NCBI GenBank assembly: GCA_958510825.1
Contig: OY294048.1
Coordinates: forward strand, 27,617,026-27,681,025
Direction of reading: 5' to 3'
Origin: Brachypterus glaber
Lineage: Eukaryota > Arthropoda > Insecta > Coleoptera > Kateretidae
DNA: 64,000 nt
Shown: positions 8,928 to 20,900 of the stretch, in pieces
Layout of the letters: the number at the start of each line of letters is the position of its first letter
How positions within the stretch are numbered: the stretch's first letter is position 1
The notes under the pieces: generated by a model
The model's database searches: none
Seen by the model: only the letters and a program-made list of their open reading frames with translations
What the model was told of the DNA's origin: nothing
Translations under genes and position numbers: made by a program

Positions 8928-11900
8928 CTACAAAATTAAAGAATAACAATCCGTGAAGATATGTAATACTACGCATTCACAGTAAATGGTATATTGCATT
9001 TTCCCAAATACTTGAAAAATTTCTTTTTCAAAAAAAAAAATAAAACTTTAAAACATGTTTTAACATTTTTTTTTATTTTCTTTTTGCAAAAAAAAAAAAA
9101 ATTCAAAAAAAAAAAAAATAAAAAAAAATTTAACATTATTTTTTAATTAGATCTTTTTTGAAAAACTAAAAAAATTTGGAAAAAAATTTTTTTCAAAAAT
9201 TTATTTTTTCAAAAAAAAAAAAAATTTAGACATACATGTCTTATTTATATAGTATAACTATACATATCCACTATCGCGATTATAGAAATTAATTGCTTAC
9301 TGAAACTCCTAATAATTTTTCAAATTCTATTAGCATCACTAAAATATTAAATAAAACAACGTTAAGACCTCCGCTGCCGAAAACCCTGGCTTGTCCACAC
9401 CTACTCATATTCAATGCCGAGAGCCCACCTGGCTCGCCAGGCGGGCTCATTGTAGACTTAAATATAATACACGGCACCTAGGATGAGCGTCTATTTATAT
9501 GGGTGCAGGGAACGTGTTTAAAAGTGATATTTTATTTAAAAAAAAAAACAGGTTCAATGAGAAATATAATAATGACTCTGTGAAAGAACCTAAAAGAAAA
9601 CATAAATTAACACAAATGATGCTTTTAAAAAAAATATATTAAACTATCTAATATGTAAAGGTTATACATGTTATGTATACACGGTGTCCCACGGTAGACA
9701 AATCAGTCAAATTGTGGCGTTATTATCAAAGCTATTAAAATATATTTTTTACCAGTCAATATAGACCTAGTTACCTTCAATTTATGCCAGAAAAAAGTGT
9801 TGTACTTTTTTCTGTTTTTAGGCTAGAGAAACAAACAGAATTTTTTTTTAGCATAATAACATTTTTTAACGCCAAAATTTAAAAAAATAATATCATTTAT
9901 TTATCATATGATAGTTTTTTTTTACTAAAAACAATAGTTTTCTATTTAAATTTTTAATTTTAGAAAACGGTAAAAAATGGTAAGTGCATTATGGAATGAC
10001 CCCGCTAATGTAAAAGAGAGGATGCTATGAAAATAAATGTTTGCAAATATGACGTTCACGATAAAAATAAATGTCAAATCTAATGTTATAAATTAGATTT
10101 TTACTTAGACTTAGTAAGGACCTTGTGGACTAGGGTATTTTATACTACAGAGTGTATTACTTAATTACTAATAAATTTTGATTTTTTGCGCTCAATCAAA
10201 TTTTTTAATTGGTATGATTGGATTAATCTTAGATTAATCTTAGCAGTTTTTTTACAAAGTCAAGTCTATATCATAATGAAAGTATTGGTAAAGCAAGTTA
10301 TTATAAAACCTATTGGACAACTTATGATAAAACATGTTTTATAATTATGAGATTTTAAAAAACATAAATAATTAGCTTGTAAAGAACCCCCTTCCCTCGC
10401 AGTTGCATGAAGTTGCAGCTGGTTCATATTAGCAGGGCCGGATTCAGGGGGGTGCAGGGGGTACAGATTATCCGGGGCCCGGGCTCGAAGGGGGCCCGGC
10501 GACAGAAGTTTTTAATAAACAGTTTATTTATTTATACTTCCCCAGATCGATAAGGCGTCAAAATGAGCAAATAAGTAGATATCGTTCCAAATGGGCAATA
10601 GAAAAAAATTCGCCGCGGCAGCGCTTAAGCCTTTTTGGATTTTTGTAAAAAATAATAGTGCACTGTTACTAGTGTTTTAAAATTTGTAAAAAAATTCGCC
10701 CGCGGCGCTAGGGCTAATTTACCTACGTATTTTTTTTAGTTCAAGCTTGCAAAAGCTTAAAATTTGTAAAAAAATTGCCTGCGGCGCCAGAGATATCAAA
10801 ATTGAAAAAAATTTCGCCTGCGGCGCTAATACTTTATTATTTTTTACATACTTAAGCTTGATGAACTATGAAAATAAAACAGTCAGAAATTAACATAATT
10901 TGGAAAAATTTTCGACTGCGGCGCTTAGTTAATGAATGGGGGCGCCGCTTCGGCCCTCAGTGCATTAGCTGCAGGCCTGCATGGGACAATTATGTTTTGA
11001 AAAAATGGGGGCCCGAGTAAAAAGTTGCACAGGGGCCCGGACTGGCTCTGTCCGGCCCTGCATATTAGGGTCACTTCATGCTTTTGTTCTTAGTCGTTTG
11101 TTTTGTTTTTTTGAACTAAACCAGACCAAAATTAGACCAAATACAGAAGAACAAAGGAAAAAAACTGTCATATTATGGGCAATTTAGTCAATTAATTTAT
11201 TGTTATGTAATTAATTACGTACATTTTGGTTGGAATTAAAAGTTAAATGATACTAAGAATAATTCTCATAAGTTAAAATATCAAATTGATTGTTATTATT
11301 AATATTATTTATTAATATGCGAAACGCAAGATTTATGATATTTGAATTAATTAACTCATCATTGTGTCAAATTCCATACATCTACAAAATATTACGCCTT
11401 TCTAGAATATTTTCAGTGTTATTAGAATTGTTTTGTACAATATTTCAAATAAATCCATGGTAGTCCTTAGGTTTTCCCAAATCACTCCAGTTCTGATGAA
11501 AAAAGGTCAAAATTACGCATCGAACTTCAGAGAATCATGGGAATATAAATGCCATTTCACAAAATCTATTATTAGCAAATAATTCTAATTCTTTGCGAGT
11601 CTTCCACGATTCAAATGGATTCAAATCAAGCAGCAAGTTAATATGTATCTGCATTGATCCTCTTCCCCACATCGTCTACATAAGAAGCCCCCATTTTTAA
11701 CACGATAAAGCAATTTAATTTTGTTTAGATGTCTGAGTCTGTCTGTGTATCTATCTGTGTATCTATCTGTCTTTTTGTAAAGTAGTTAGTCATAGTCGTT
11801 TCGTAAATGTTCAAAAGTTCTCCCATCCTCCTGAATACACATAAAAAGCCTACTTTCAAAATTATGTCTGACTCAACGATTCTTTGACGCATATTTTCAG

Positions 11901-14900
11901 GAGTGGTGGGAGCTTGTCGGTAAACCCTGTCCTTTACAAATCCCTACAAAAAAAAATCACACGGGGTTAAATCGGGTGATCTTGCTGGCCAGGTAATTTG
12001 ACCACCATGACCTATCCATGTATTATAAGTCTTATCCAAAAAAGTTCTCGCCTCATGAAAAAAATGAGCAGGAGCCCCATCCTGCATAAAAATTATGTCA
12101 TTTCGCAAATTTAGTGGTACGTCTTCTAAAAGTTCCGGTAATTCATCACGCAAAAAATTTATGTACATATTCCCATTTAGATGCCCATTAAAAAAGTAAG
12201 GTCCAATAACCGAATCCCCCAGTACCCCTCCCCAAACATTTAAAGACCAAATCCGCTGGTTGTCAACATGCCTAACCCAATGCGGATTTTCAACAGACCA
12301 ATAATGCATGTTATGCCTGTTGACAACTCCATTGCTTTTAAATGTAGATTCGTCACTAAACAAAATTTTGGTAGAAAAGTCCTCGTCATCCCCTGTTAAT
12401 TCCAAAAGTTCATCACAAAATCGAACCCTATTTTCAAAATCCCTCCCATGTAACTCTTGATTAAGACATAATTTATACTGATATAATTTAGAATTTTTAA
12501 TAACCCTACTAACTGATGTGCGTGATAAATGATGTTCCCTTGCGATTATCCTTGTAGACGTGTGGGGATCATTGATAACTGCTTCTTGAATTATAGTTAT
12601 AGTTTCAGGATCTTTGGTTACTGGACTTTCGCAAACTTTTTTTATGTCCCTCACTCCTCCAGTATCCAAAAATAAATTAACAATTCTTCGTACGCTAAAG
12701 TAACTAATACTATCATCGGGGAACTTTTCTACTATTCTTCTCGTTGTTTCTCTTAAATTTCGAGCACATTCTCCATAAGTTAAAATAATTTCTTTCTTTA
12801 CTTCTAAAGTTATCATTTTGGCATTCAAAACTTGGTTTTATAAAAATCTTGCTTTGTTAATTTTTTGATTATAATGTAAAATCAAATTTGACATTTATTG
12901 TCATCATATACGACTTATTTAAAAAATTTAATTTCAAGGCATCCTACTCTTTTGCCATAGCGGGGTCATTCCATTATGCAATTGCCCTTTTTTAAGGTTT
13001 TATAAAATTAAGAATTTAAATCGAAAATTATTGTTTTTAGTGAAAAAAACTATCATATGATAAAGAAAAATTGTTACTTTTTTTAATTTTGGCATTTGAA
13101 AGTATTGTTATGCTTTTAAAAGTGCATGTGTGGAGCTCTAGCTCAAAACCAAAAAAGAGTAGAAAACTTTTGTTTTCGGTCAATTGAAGATAATTAGGTC
13201 CATATTGACTGGTAAAAGTTTCATGTTGATATCTTTGTTAATAACGCCACAGTTTGACTGATTTGTCTACCGTGGGGCACGTTGTATATCTATAATGTAG
13301 AATATTCTACTTTGAAGTTATACTGATTTTAAATAAACAATATAGCATGAAAAAATTAAATGTACGGTCAAAATAAAACTTTGTTGGGGCAACCAGATAG
13401 TTAAATACTTCACAACAATTTTTTCGGTTGCTTCTGTCACAGAACTTAACAGAATTTTGTTGTTGAAATTCTGATCCGCCTTTTAATCAATTATTTTAAA
13501 TTATTTATTTATAAATATAGTGTACCAGCCCTCGTGTTTACCAAGATTGGTTACTTTTTGTTGTATTTTTGCAATTAGGGCCACTTGCACCAATGATGAT
13601 TTAACTTTAAACTTGGATTAAATTGACGGCCGACCAATCATAACGCAGCATTTTTAACTTAAACTCGGTTTGGCTGAGATAATCCCGTACCAAAAGTTGG
13701 TGCAAGTGGCCCTTAATGTTTTACTAAAAAGGTGAATTTGAAGCAATCAATTATTTTGTGTAACTTTGAAGTCAAAAAGTGTTGATTATTTGTTTTAATT
13801 TGTACGTAGTTATGTTTTGTTTTGCATTTATTTACTAACAAAGTGATTTTTTTTTGTATTTATTATAATAAACAATTACTGAGCGCTACATCACCTGTAA
13901 AACCAAAAAAAAAAAGATAAATTGTTGTCATTTTATTCTTGGTAAATTCGGCAACGTGCAAAGCGACTCGCTTTAAGAGAAAACCTGGAAAGCGAGATAG
14001 AAAAGCAAGGTAACATCACAACCTTACGACTAGCTCGAATAAAAGGTTCCTTTTTTAAAATAAATCTTTTAATTTTTTTTAATTCTTAAAATCAATCCCT
14101 GGAACCATCAGGAGTTCTTAGTTTTTTTTTAATTACCCTATTTCTGAATAACCCTGTATATGATTTTAAAATTGTACTTACTTTAGAATTTAAATAAGGG
14201 CAGTTTGGACTTCCACAAAACTTCTTATTTTGATCTTGATATTCTTTATTGTAAGGACAATCTGGTATGCTACAAATTGAGTCTTGTTTATTGCTGACTG
14301 GACAACAAGGATGAGCACATCCCTCGCTTAGTAGAGCCTTAATTGGACACTGAGGGTTATCACATATGTGACCCAACAATTCTTCTTGATTTGATGGACA
14401 TTCAGGATTGGGACAAACTTCTTTTTCTTAGAACAATTTAAAAAAATAAATAATTTAATTAACGTCAAGCTGGGTGTCACTGGGGGGGTAAATGAATCAA
14501 AGGTTCGTACAAAAACCTTAGCGCGCATGCTCGATTTAATAAGTACCACGCTGACAGACCACTGACGATCAATGGAGCTCTCTACAACTAGAATTATGAA
14601 ACAAAAGACGTCTACCCTATCTCTATCTCATTTGTGCAACACTTTCCAGCCAACCAAATAAATACTGTATTTGTTTTTCATACAGTATTTATTTGGTTGG
14701 CCGGAAAGTGTAGCACTGAGCGGCACGAACGAACAAAGCTAATGTGAATCTGTAGAATAGGATAATTCTACTAAAATTTAGATGGCGCCAGTAATTTCTT
14801 TAATAAAAATAAACTTTTCGCCCGGCCAAGTAAATATTGTATTTGTTCAACAAAGAACAAATACAGAATTTGTTTGGTTGGGTGGAAGTGGGAGTGTATG

Positions 14901-17900
14901 TATGTCTTCTATCCTTTTTGGGTAGAACTTTTGCCCCTGTCTAATCTAACGGGAGAAATCGCCATTGGCAGTGTTCTAGTCGCGTGATAAGTAGGGGAAC
15001 TCGGGGCTGAACAGGATACGGGCGGAAAGGTATGGATCTCTTATCGGGCGAGGATGTGTGGCAGAGTAAAACTAATCATATTAAAACATTCAGTGAGCTA
15101 CAATGGACTGATTTTGGTGCTTAATTTTTGTGTAGTTCTGCGCTTTCCTCGATTTTTACAGTTGTATTCAAATTTTGCGTACATTTATAATATATATATC
15201 GATATTGATCAGAGGTAAGACCTGTTATTTTATTTGATTATATTTATAATATCTATTAGGGAAGTTCGTAATATATTGTTTTAATTATTTATTGTGCAGA
15301 AATGCTGATCGTGATGAGTATGCAATTAGGGCAGAATGGGATGGGGAGGAACGGGATAATATCAGTTGTATTAATAAATTAGCAATTTTGTTGTATTTAT
15401 TGTTGTCATAGATGGTGCGTCACAACAAAAGAAAAACTACAAATTAAACTGTTTCTCAGAGAACACAGACCGTGCTATGGAAAATACCATCGTAAAATTG
15501 AAAAAAAAAATTTGTGCTTCACTACAAAAGGAAAACTAAAAGGCAATTCTGGTCCTCAAAGAACATTTAACGTGCTGTGGAAGCTATCATCGTAAAATTA
15601 AAGAATCTCGATATTCAAATAACATATCCCATTATGCCCCGGGTATGTGGCAGAATGGGATAAAATGCATATTTTAGTATAATTCTTTAATTTTTGGTAA
15701 AATTATTACAATCATAAGGTTCCAAAGATACTGAAGAAACGATAATTTATTTTTTTTAAGATTTTCTTTAAGTTATCCTCATAGCTTGTCATAAAAGTTA
15801 ACCATCCCGTTCCGCCTCGTGCTTTACTTAACCCCGGTTGACGGTAAGTTACTAGGTGGTTTTATTATTAAATACGTTCTTATCCCGTTAAACAAATATT
15901 TGCTGTTTTGTATTTAGGGAAATATTTTATTTATATCCTGCATCTGTACAAAACTGTTTCTTTTCCAGATTCACTATAGTACTGGGCTGCTTAGAAGTTA
16001 GAGTTGATAGTAGCTTTTGGATTGTATCAGACCCAATTCGCCCAGATTTAGGCCAACTTGAATGCACTATAGTGCTATAGCTCTAATTTGGGGCACTTGT
16101 TAAGTGTTTATTAGAAGATTGCTGTGTTCCAGTTGTTGAAAAAATTATCATGTTAAAACTTGTGCATTTTATTATTGGATTAGGTACCTTACGCGATTTT
16201 TAATAATTTTATACTTTAAATAATAATTTTATTACATTACTACCTTATAGTTGCCTTATTAATGCTTTTATTAGGTAAACACGGCGCAGAATCTAGGTAA
16301 AAAATTGGACCAAGGCAGCTATAATTAGTGGTTTAAAATTTACATTTAGTGATATTTTTATTAGGGGAAAGGCGGGAGGTTTGGGACGGGTTTGGTTCGG
16401 GACGCTTTTTAATTTACCGCCTTGAACATCCTTGAGTAACTCTAGACTCCTCCACTAGGTGGCAGGCAGTCTAGAAAATAGAAACATATGCAAACCGTCG
16501 TTTAGTTGCGTTTACTTTTTGTTCCATAAGGTAAGTTTATTTATTAATAAGTTTACTAAAATATTAATTTTGAAAGATTTTTCTTTATTCACTGTAATCA
16601 AATATTATTATCAGAACTTGACTTTGGTAGTGTTATTATATGCTATTGTACCAATTCATTAACGCTTTTAATTCTGCCAAGACCTAACCTCAATATTTTG
16701 AAAGAGTATTTTACCAAACAAGTGCATCCGTGGGAGGTTTGGGCCACATAGCATAGGGAGGTTTGGGACTGTCCCAAACCTCCCTTTAAACAATTTTAAT
16801 AAAAGCAAATTTATTTCAGACAGCAGCATTAAGGTTAACATACAATTTTGCCAAATCCAACATTAAATATCCTAAAGCATGGGATAAGGAAGAAAGCGCC
16901 ACCAAGGATTGGCTTCGAGGCTTTTACGCACGCAACAAGAACATATCTCTCAGAAAACCAGAGGCTACTAGACTTAGTAGATCAACCAGTTTTAATAAAA
17001 CAAATGTTGATTTATTTTATCAAAATTTAAAGGAAATTCTGGAAGATAAAAAAATTCGACCTGAAGATATATGGAATATTGACGAAACAGGACTCACAAC
17101 AGTCCATAAGCCCAAAAAAGTTTTGACTCAGAAGGGATTGGAGCAAGTTGGCCAAATGACTTCAGGCGAAAGAGGTACATTGGTAACCGTTTGCTGCAGC
17201 ATTAATGCTATTGGCCAATCTATACCACCATTCTACATATTTCCAAAAGTAAACTTTCGTGAAATTATGACTAAAGGTAAAATAAATGCTTAAAAAATGT
17301 TTCTAGATATAATTTTATTTATTTTGTCATTTATTTGCAGGAGGACCAAATGGCTGTAAGGGCTCTGCTCACCCAAGTGGATGGATGACTAGTGAAAATT
17401 TTTTAGTTTTTTTCCAGCACTTCCTCGAGTTTGCTAAACCTTCAAAAGACAGACCAGTTCTGATCATATTCGATAATCATGACAGCCACATACAAATTGA
17501 TCTAATAAATATGGCCAGAGAGAATAATGTTATTTTACTCACTCTACCTCCGCATTGCAGCCACAGACTGCAGCCACTCGATGTTTCCGTTTATGGTCCA
17601 TTTAAGACCTATTTTAATGAGGCGGCTGATAGTTTGATTTTAAGACAACCAGGAAAACCTATACAGATTTACGACATTCCCGAGCTTTCAAAAGAAGCTA
17701 TAGAAAAGGCATTCTCTCCTGCAAATATTGTCAGTGGCTTTAAGCGCACTGGGATTTATCCTTTTAACGAAAATATATTTACAGAAGACGATTTTTTGGG
17801 TTCATATGTCACAAATAGAGATCAATTAGAAGAAACACATGCGGCACCATCTTCGTCAAAATCAGCCGCCGGCATCGCAGAGACATCAAATCCAATCACT

Positions 17901-20900
17901 GGGAACGAAGAAATCGAAATCCGTAGAAGGGAACTCACAATAATATCACCAGAAATAATATTGCCCTTTCCTAAAGCTGGTCCGCGTGTCAAAAAAAGTG
18001 GTGGAAGAAAGCCTGGAAAATGTAGGATTATAACGAAGACTCCTGAGAAGAATGAGATTCAAGAACAGTTATCTCTAAAGAATAGAAAACAAGAACTAAA
18101 AAGAAAAAAAACAACAGTGAAGAAACTAAAATTGGGAAAGGAAATGGATAGTTCTTCTGAAGATGAAAACCTGGATAATGTAAGAAAAATGGAGCTTGGA
18201 AAAAAGAAAATAGCATTGAAGAAGATAAAGTTATTGGAGGAAACGGAAAGCTCGTGTTCAGAGGATGACAATTTAAACGAAAAAGATCTTTGCAAAGACA
18301 GCAGCTCCAATTTAGAATTTAGTAGCGACGATGAAGAAATTCCACCAGGACCAAACATTGACGACAAGAATTATAAAGAAGGAGATTATATTTTAGTGAA
18401 ACTGAAAGCTCATGCTTAAGAGTTACATACCTTCGCAAAAGCTCAAAATTTAGTGAATTCTATCTACCAAACGAAGAAGATATTGATGAAATTTCACTGG
18501 CGCAAGTTATTGGAAAATTGAGAGAGCCAACAGTCAGAGGATCTTCTAAAAGATTAAGTCGATATATCCATTTTGTAGAAGATTTAAAGATGTATGAGAA
18601 TTTACGTTAATTTCATTATCTTGTTCTGCGTCCCAAACCCCCTACAAGGCTGGTCCAAACCTCCCTGTGGTAGGGAGGTTTGGGACGAAAATATTTTTAC
18701 CAAAAATGTTGTACTATTTTTTATTTTTACGTATATTTTGATAATAAAGTTTATGTTACCCTTAAAAATTGTCTAATCTTTATTCTGATATATTTTCAGC
18801 ACTTTCTTTGCATTTTAAATATGAATTCGGTGTCCCTAAAAAAAAACGTCCCAAACCTCCCGCCTCTCCCCTACACATTGTGGTTTTGATAAGTTTTGAC
18901 ATTTAGATAGATAAAAGGTAAAATATTCTCGATTTAAATTAAAATATTTAAAAGCAATTGTCAGTAAGAACTTTTTTAACTGGTGTTTTAAATAGTCTGG
19001 CACAAGTAATTGATTTGATGCTACTATGGTCTGTTTTTTCAAGCAAGATAGTAAATTAAAAATTGCACAATAAATATTTTTACAACAGGTTTGAATAGTA
19101 TATGTTTGTGTACAGAATATAGTTACGTTTTATAAAATTAACTACGCACATCCAATATTCGAATCCGTTTTGAAAATATTCACTGTGCGATTTTTAATTT
19201 ACTATCTTGCTTAAAGAAACAGACCATAGGTAGCTTGTTGTAAAGCTTTTTACAATTAAGGTATGCAAACTTTTCAAATAAAGCCGAATTATGTATAGGA
19301 ATTGGTAAAAAGTCATTTTGTCTTGTTTTATGATTTTCTCCCAGTCTTAAAAATGTGTAAAAGTAAAATTTAACAAAACACATGGATTAAATTGACTGTT
19401 ATTTTTCGTCTTACAAATAATTATAAAACAGTTTTTAACGTGAAAGTTTGTAAAAGGATGTTTTTTTTATTCATAATGTGCTATTAAAATAAATTTTACA
19501 TTACCTGAGCTGGTGATGCCTAAAATTATGTTTTTTAAATAAGATTATGGACAGTATTATATTAACTTTCCAAAAAGTCTTTGCTTCATTGTTTACTATG
19601 AAAATTTGTTTTATCACTGAATTATATTGCTTCCCTTCAACAACAAAATTGTAGATTGATGCTTTACTTTCGTTTTTAAAGACTTTTTTTTGTTATTACT
19701 TCTTTTTAAAAATTATTTGGATTTTTTTTAAATGTCAAAATTAAGTTTTGATTGAGAATGAATTTGACACAAGATGACATAGGGAATAAAATATCTTTCA
19801 CCAACCATACAACAAGAAACAAATGAGCATCTCGAAATTGTGGCACTTTGTGACAATATACTACACTTCTGCTCAAAAATATCGGCCCACCTAAAAAAAT
19901 ACACATTTTTGAATGCAAATATCTCCAAAACTATTTAATGGATTTATTCAATCTTTTTTTTATTTTGAAGCTTGAACTTTTAGCTCTTACTTACTGGAAT
20001 AAAAATTATCAAACATCTTTTTTTATACCGGCAGCAATGAAAAGTGCACAGCTATGTTTTTTTACTGCACCTTTCGATATGCGCATGGTTCGCCACTGCA
20101 TATTTTTTTACAATTTAATTAATTGATTTTATAGCCTAATTAAATGGAAGTAATCTCTTTTTAAATTTTTTTATTTTCCTTTTCTCGTTTAGGAGATATA
20201 AGGTTTTTTCTAAAAATTTACATTTTTGCAAGTAACAAAAAAACTACGCAATGGATTTAATTGATTTTTTTTTTAATTTGAAGCTTAAATCGTAAACTTT
20301 TATTTATTTAATTTAGGTTTCTGTTGGAAACATGTTTAAACTGAGTTTACATTGCTTAAATAGTCATGTTTTTTTTACTCGATCTTTTTTGTTGCAATTT
20401 AAACACAAACTCAAATATTTCCATAAGTTTTAAAACTTATTCTAATAGCCACACTTATTGTGACTGATTCCGTCTTTTATTTTTTATCATAAGTCTTCTC
20501 ATTTAGGAGAAATTATGTTTTTTTGGTAAATAAGGACTTTTTAAGTGGTGGGCTAGTGCCACCCCTGTAACTAACTTTTTTATGATTGACAAGACTTGTC
20601 ACTTATGTGACAATACTTTTTTAACTCGTTAAAATTTTATTTAATTGTATTATTTAAATGGAAACAAGTCCGGAAGTAGCTGCCCAAGCTGTAGCTCTGC
20701 TACAAGAAGGGCACAGTCAGCGTTATGTTGCTCAACAGTTAAATATTACGAGAGCAGCGGTAAGAAGAGCATTCCAACGTTTTGAGGAGACCGGTTCCTT
20801 TAGTCGACGCCAAGAAGCTGGCAGACATAGGTGCACGTCCGCTCGGGATGACCGATTTATCGAGCTTAATTCCCTGCGGAATCGTCGTCTAAATTCAGTT

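Larger units (their letters stand above)
9680..13284 (-). mobile_element. Mariner-superfamily (Tc1/mariner-like) element with about 413-bp inverted ends
   Basis: Flanked by TA on both sides (9678-9679 and 13285-13286). Left end 9680-10095 and right end 12872-13284 are imperfect inverted copies, sharing CCCACGGTAGACAAATCAGT near the tips and TGGAATGACCCCGCTA deeper in. A minus-strand transposase lies against the right end. A hAT-like MITE is nested at 10433-11060. Very long inverted ends and a transposase cut by one stop indicate a once-autonomous copy. It sits within intron 3 of the Cys-repeat gene. Confidence 0.88.

Noticed and set aside
9293..9481. Overlapping 62-codon frames on both strands at the GC-rich island
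   Set aside because: Mirror frames over one short GC-rich patch are a composition effect; no protein motif.
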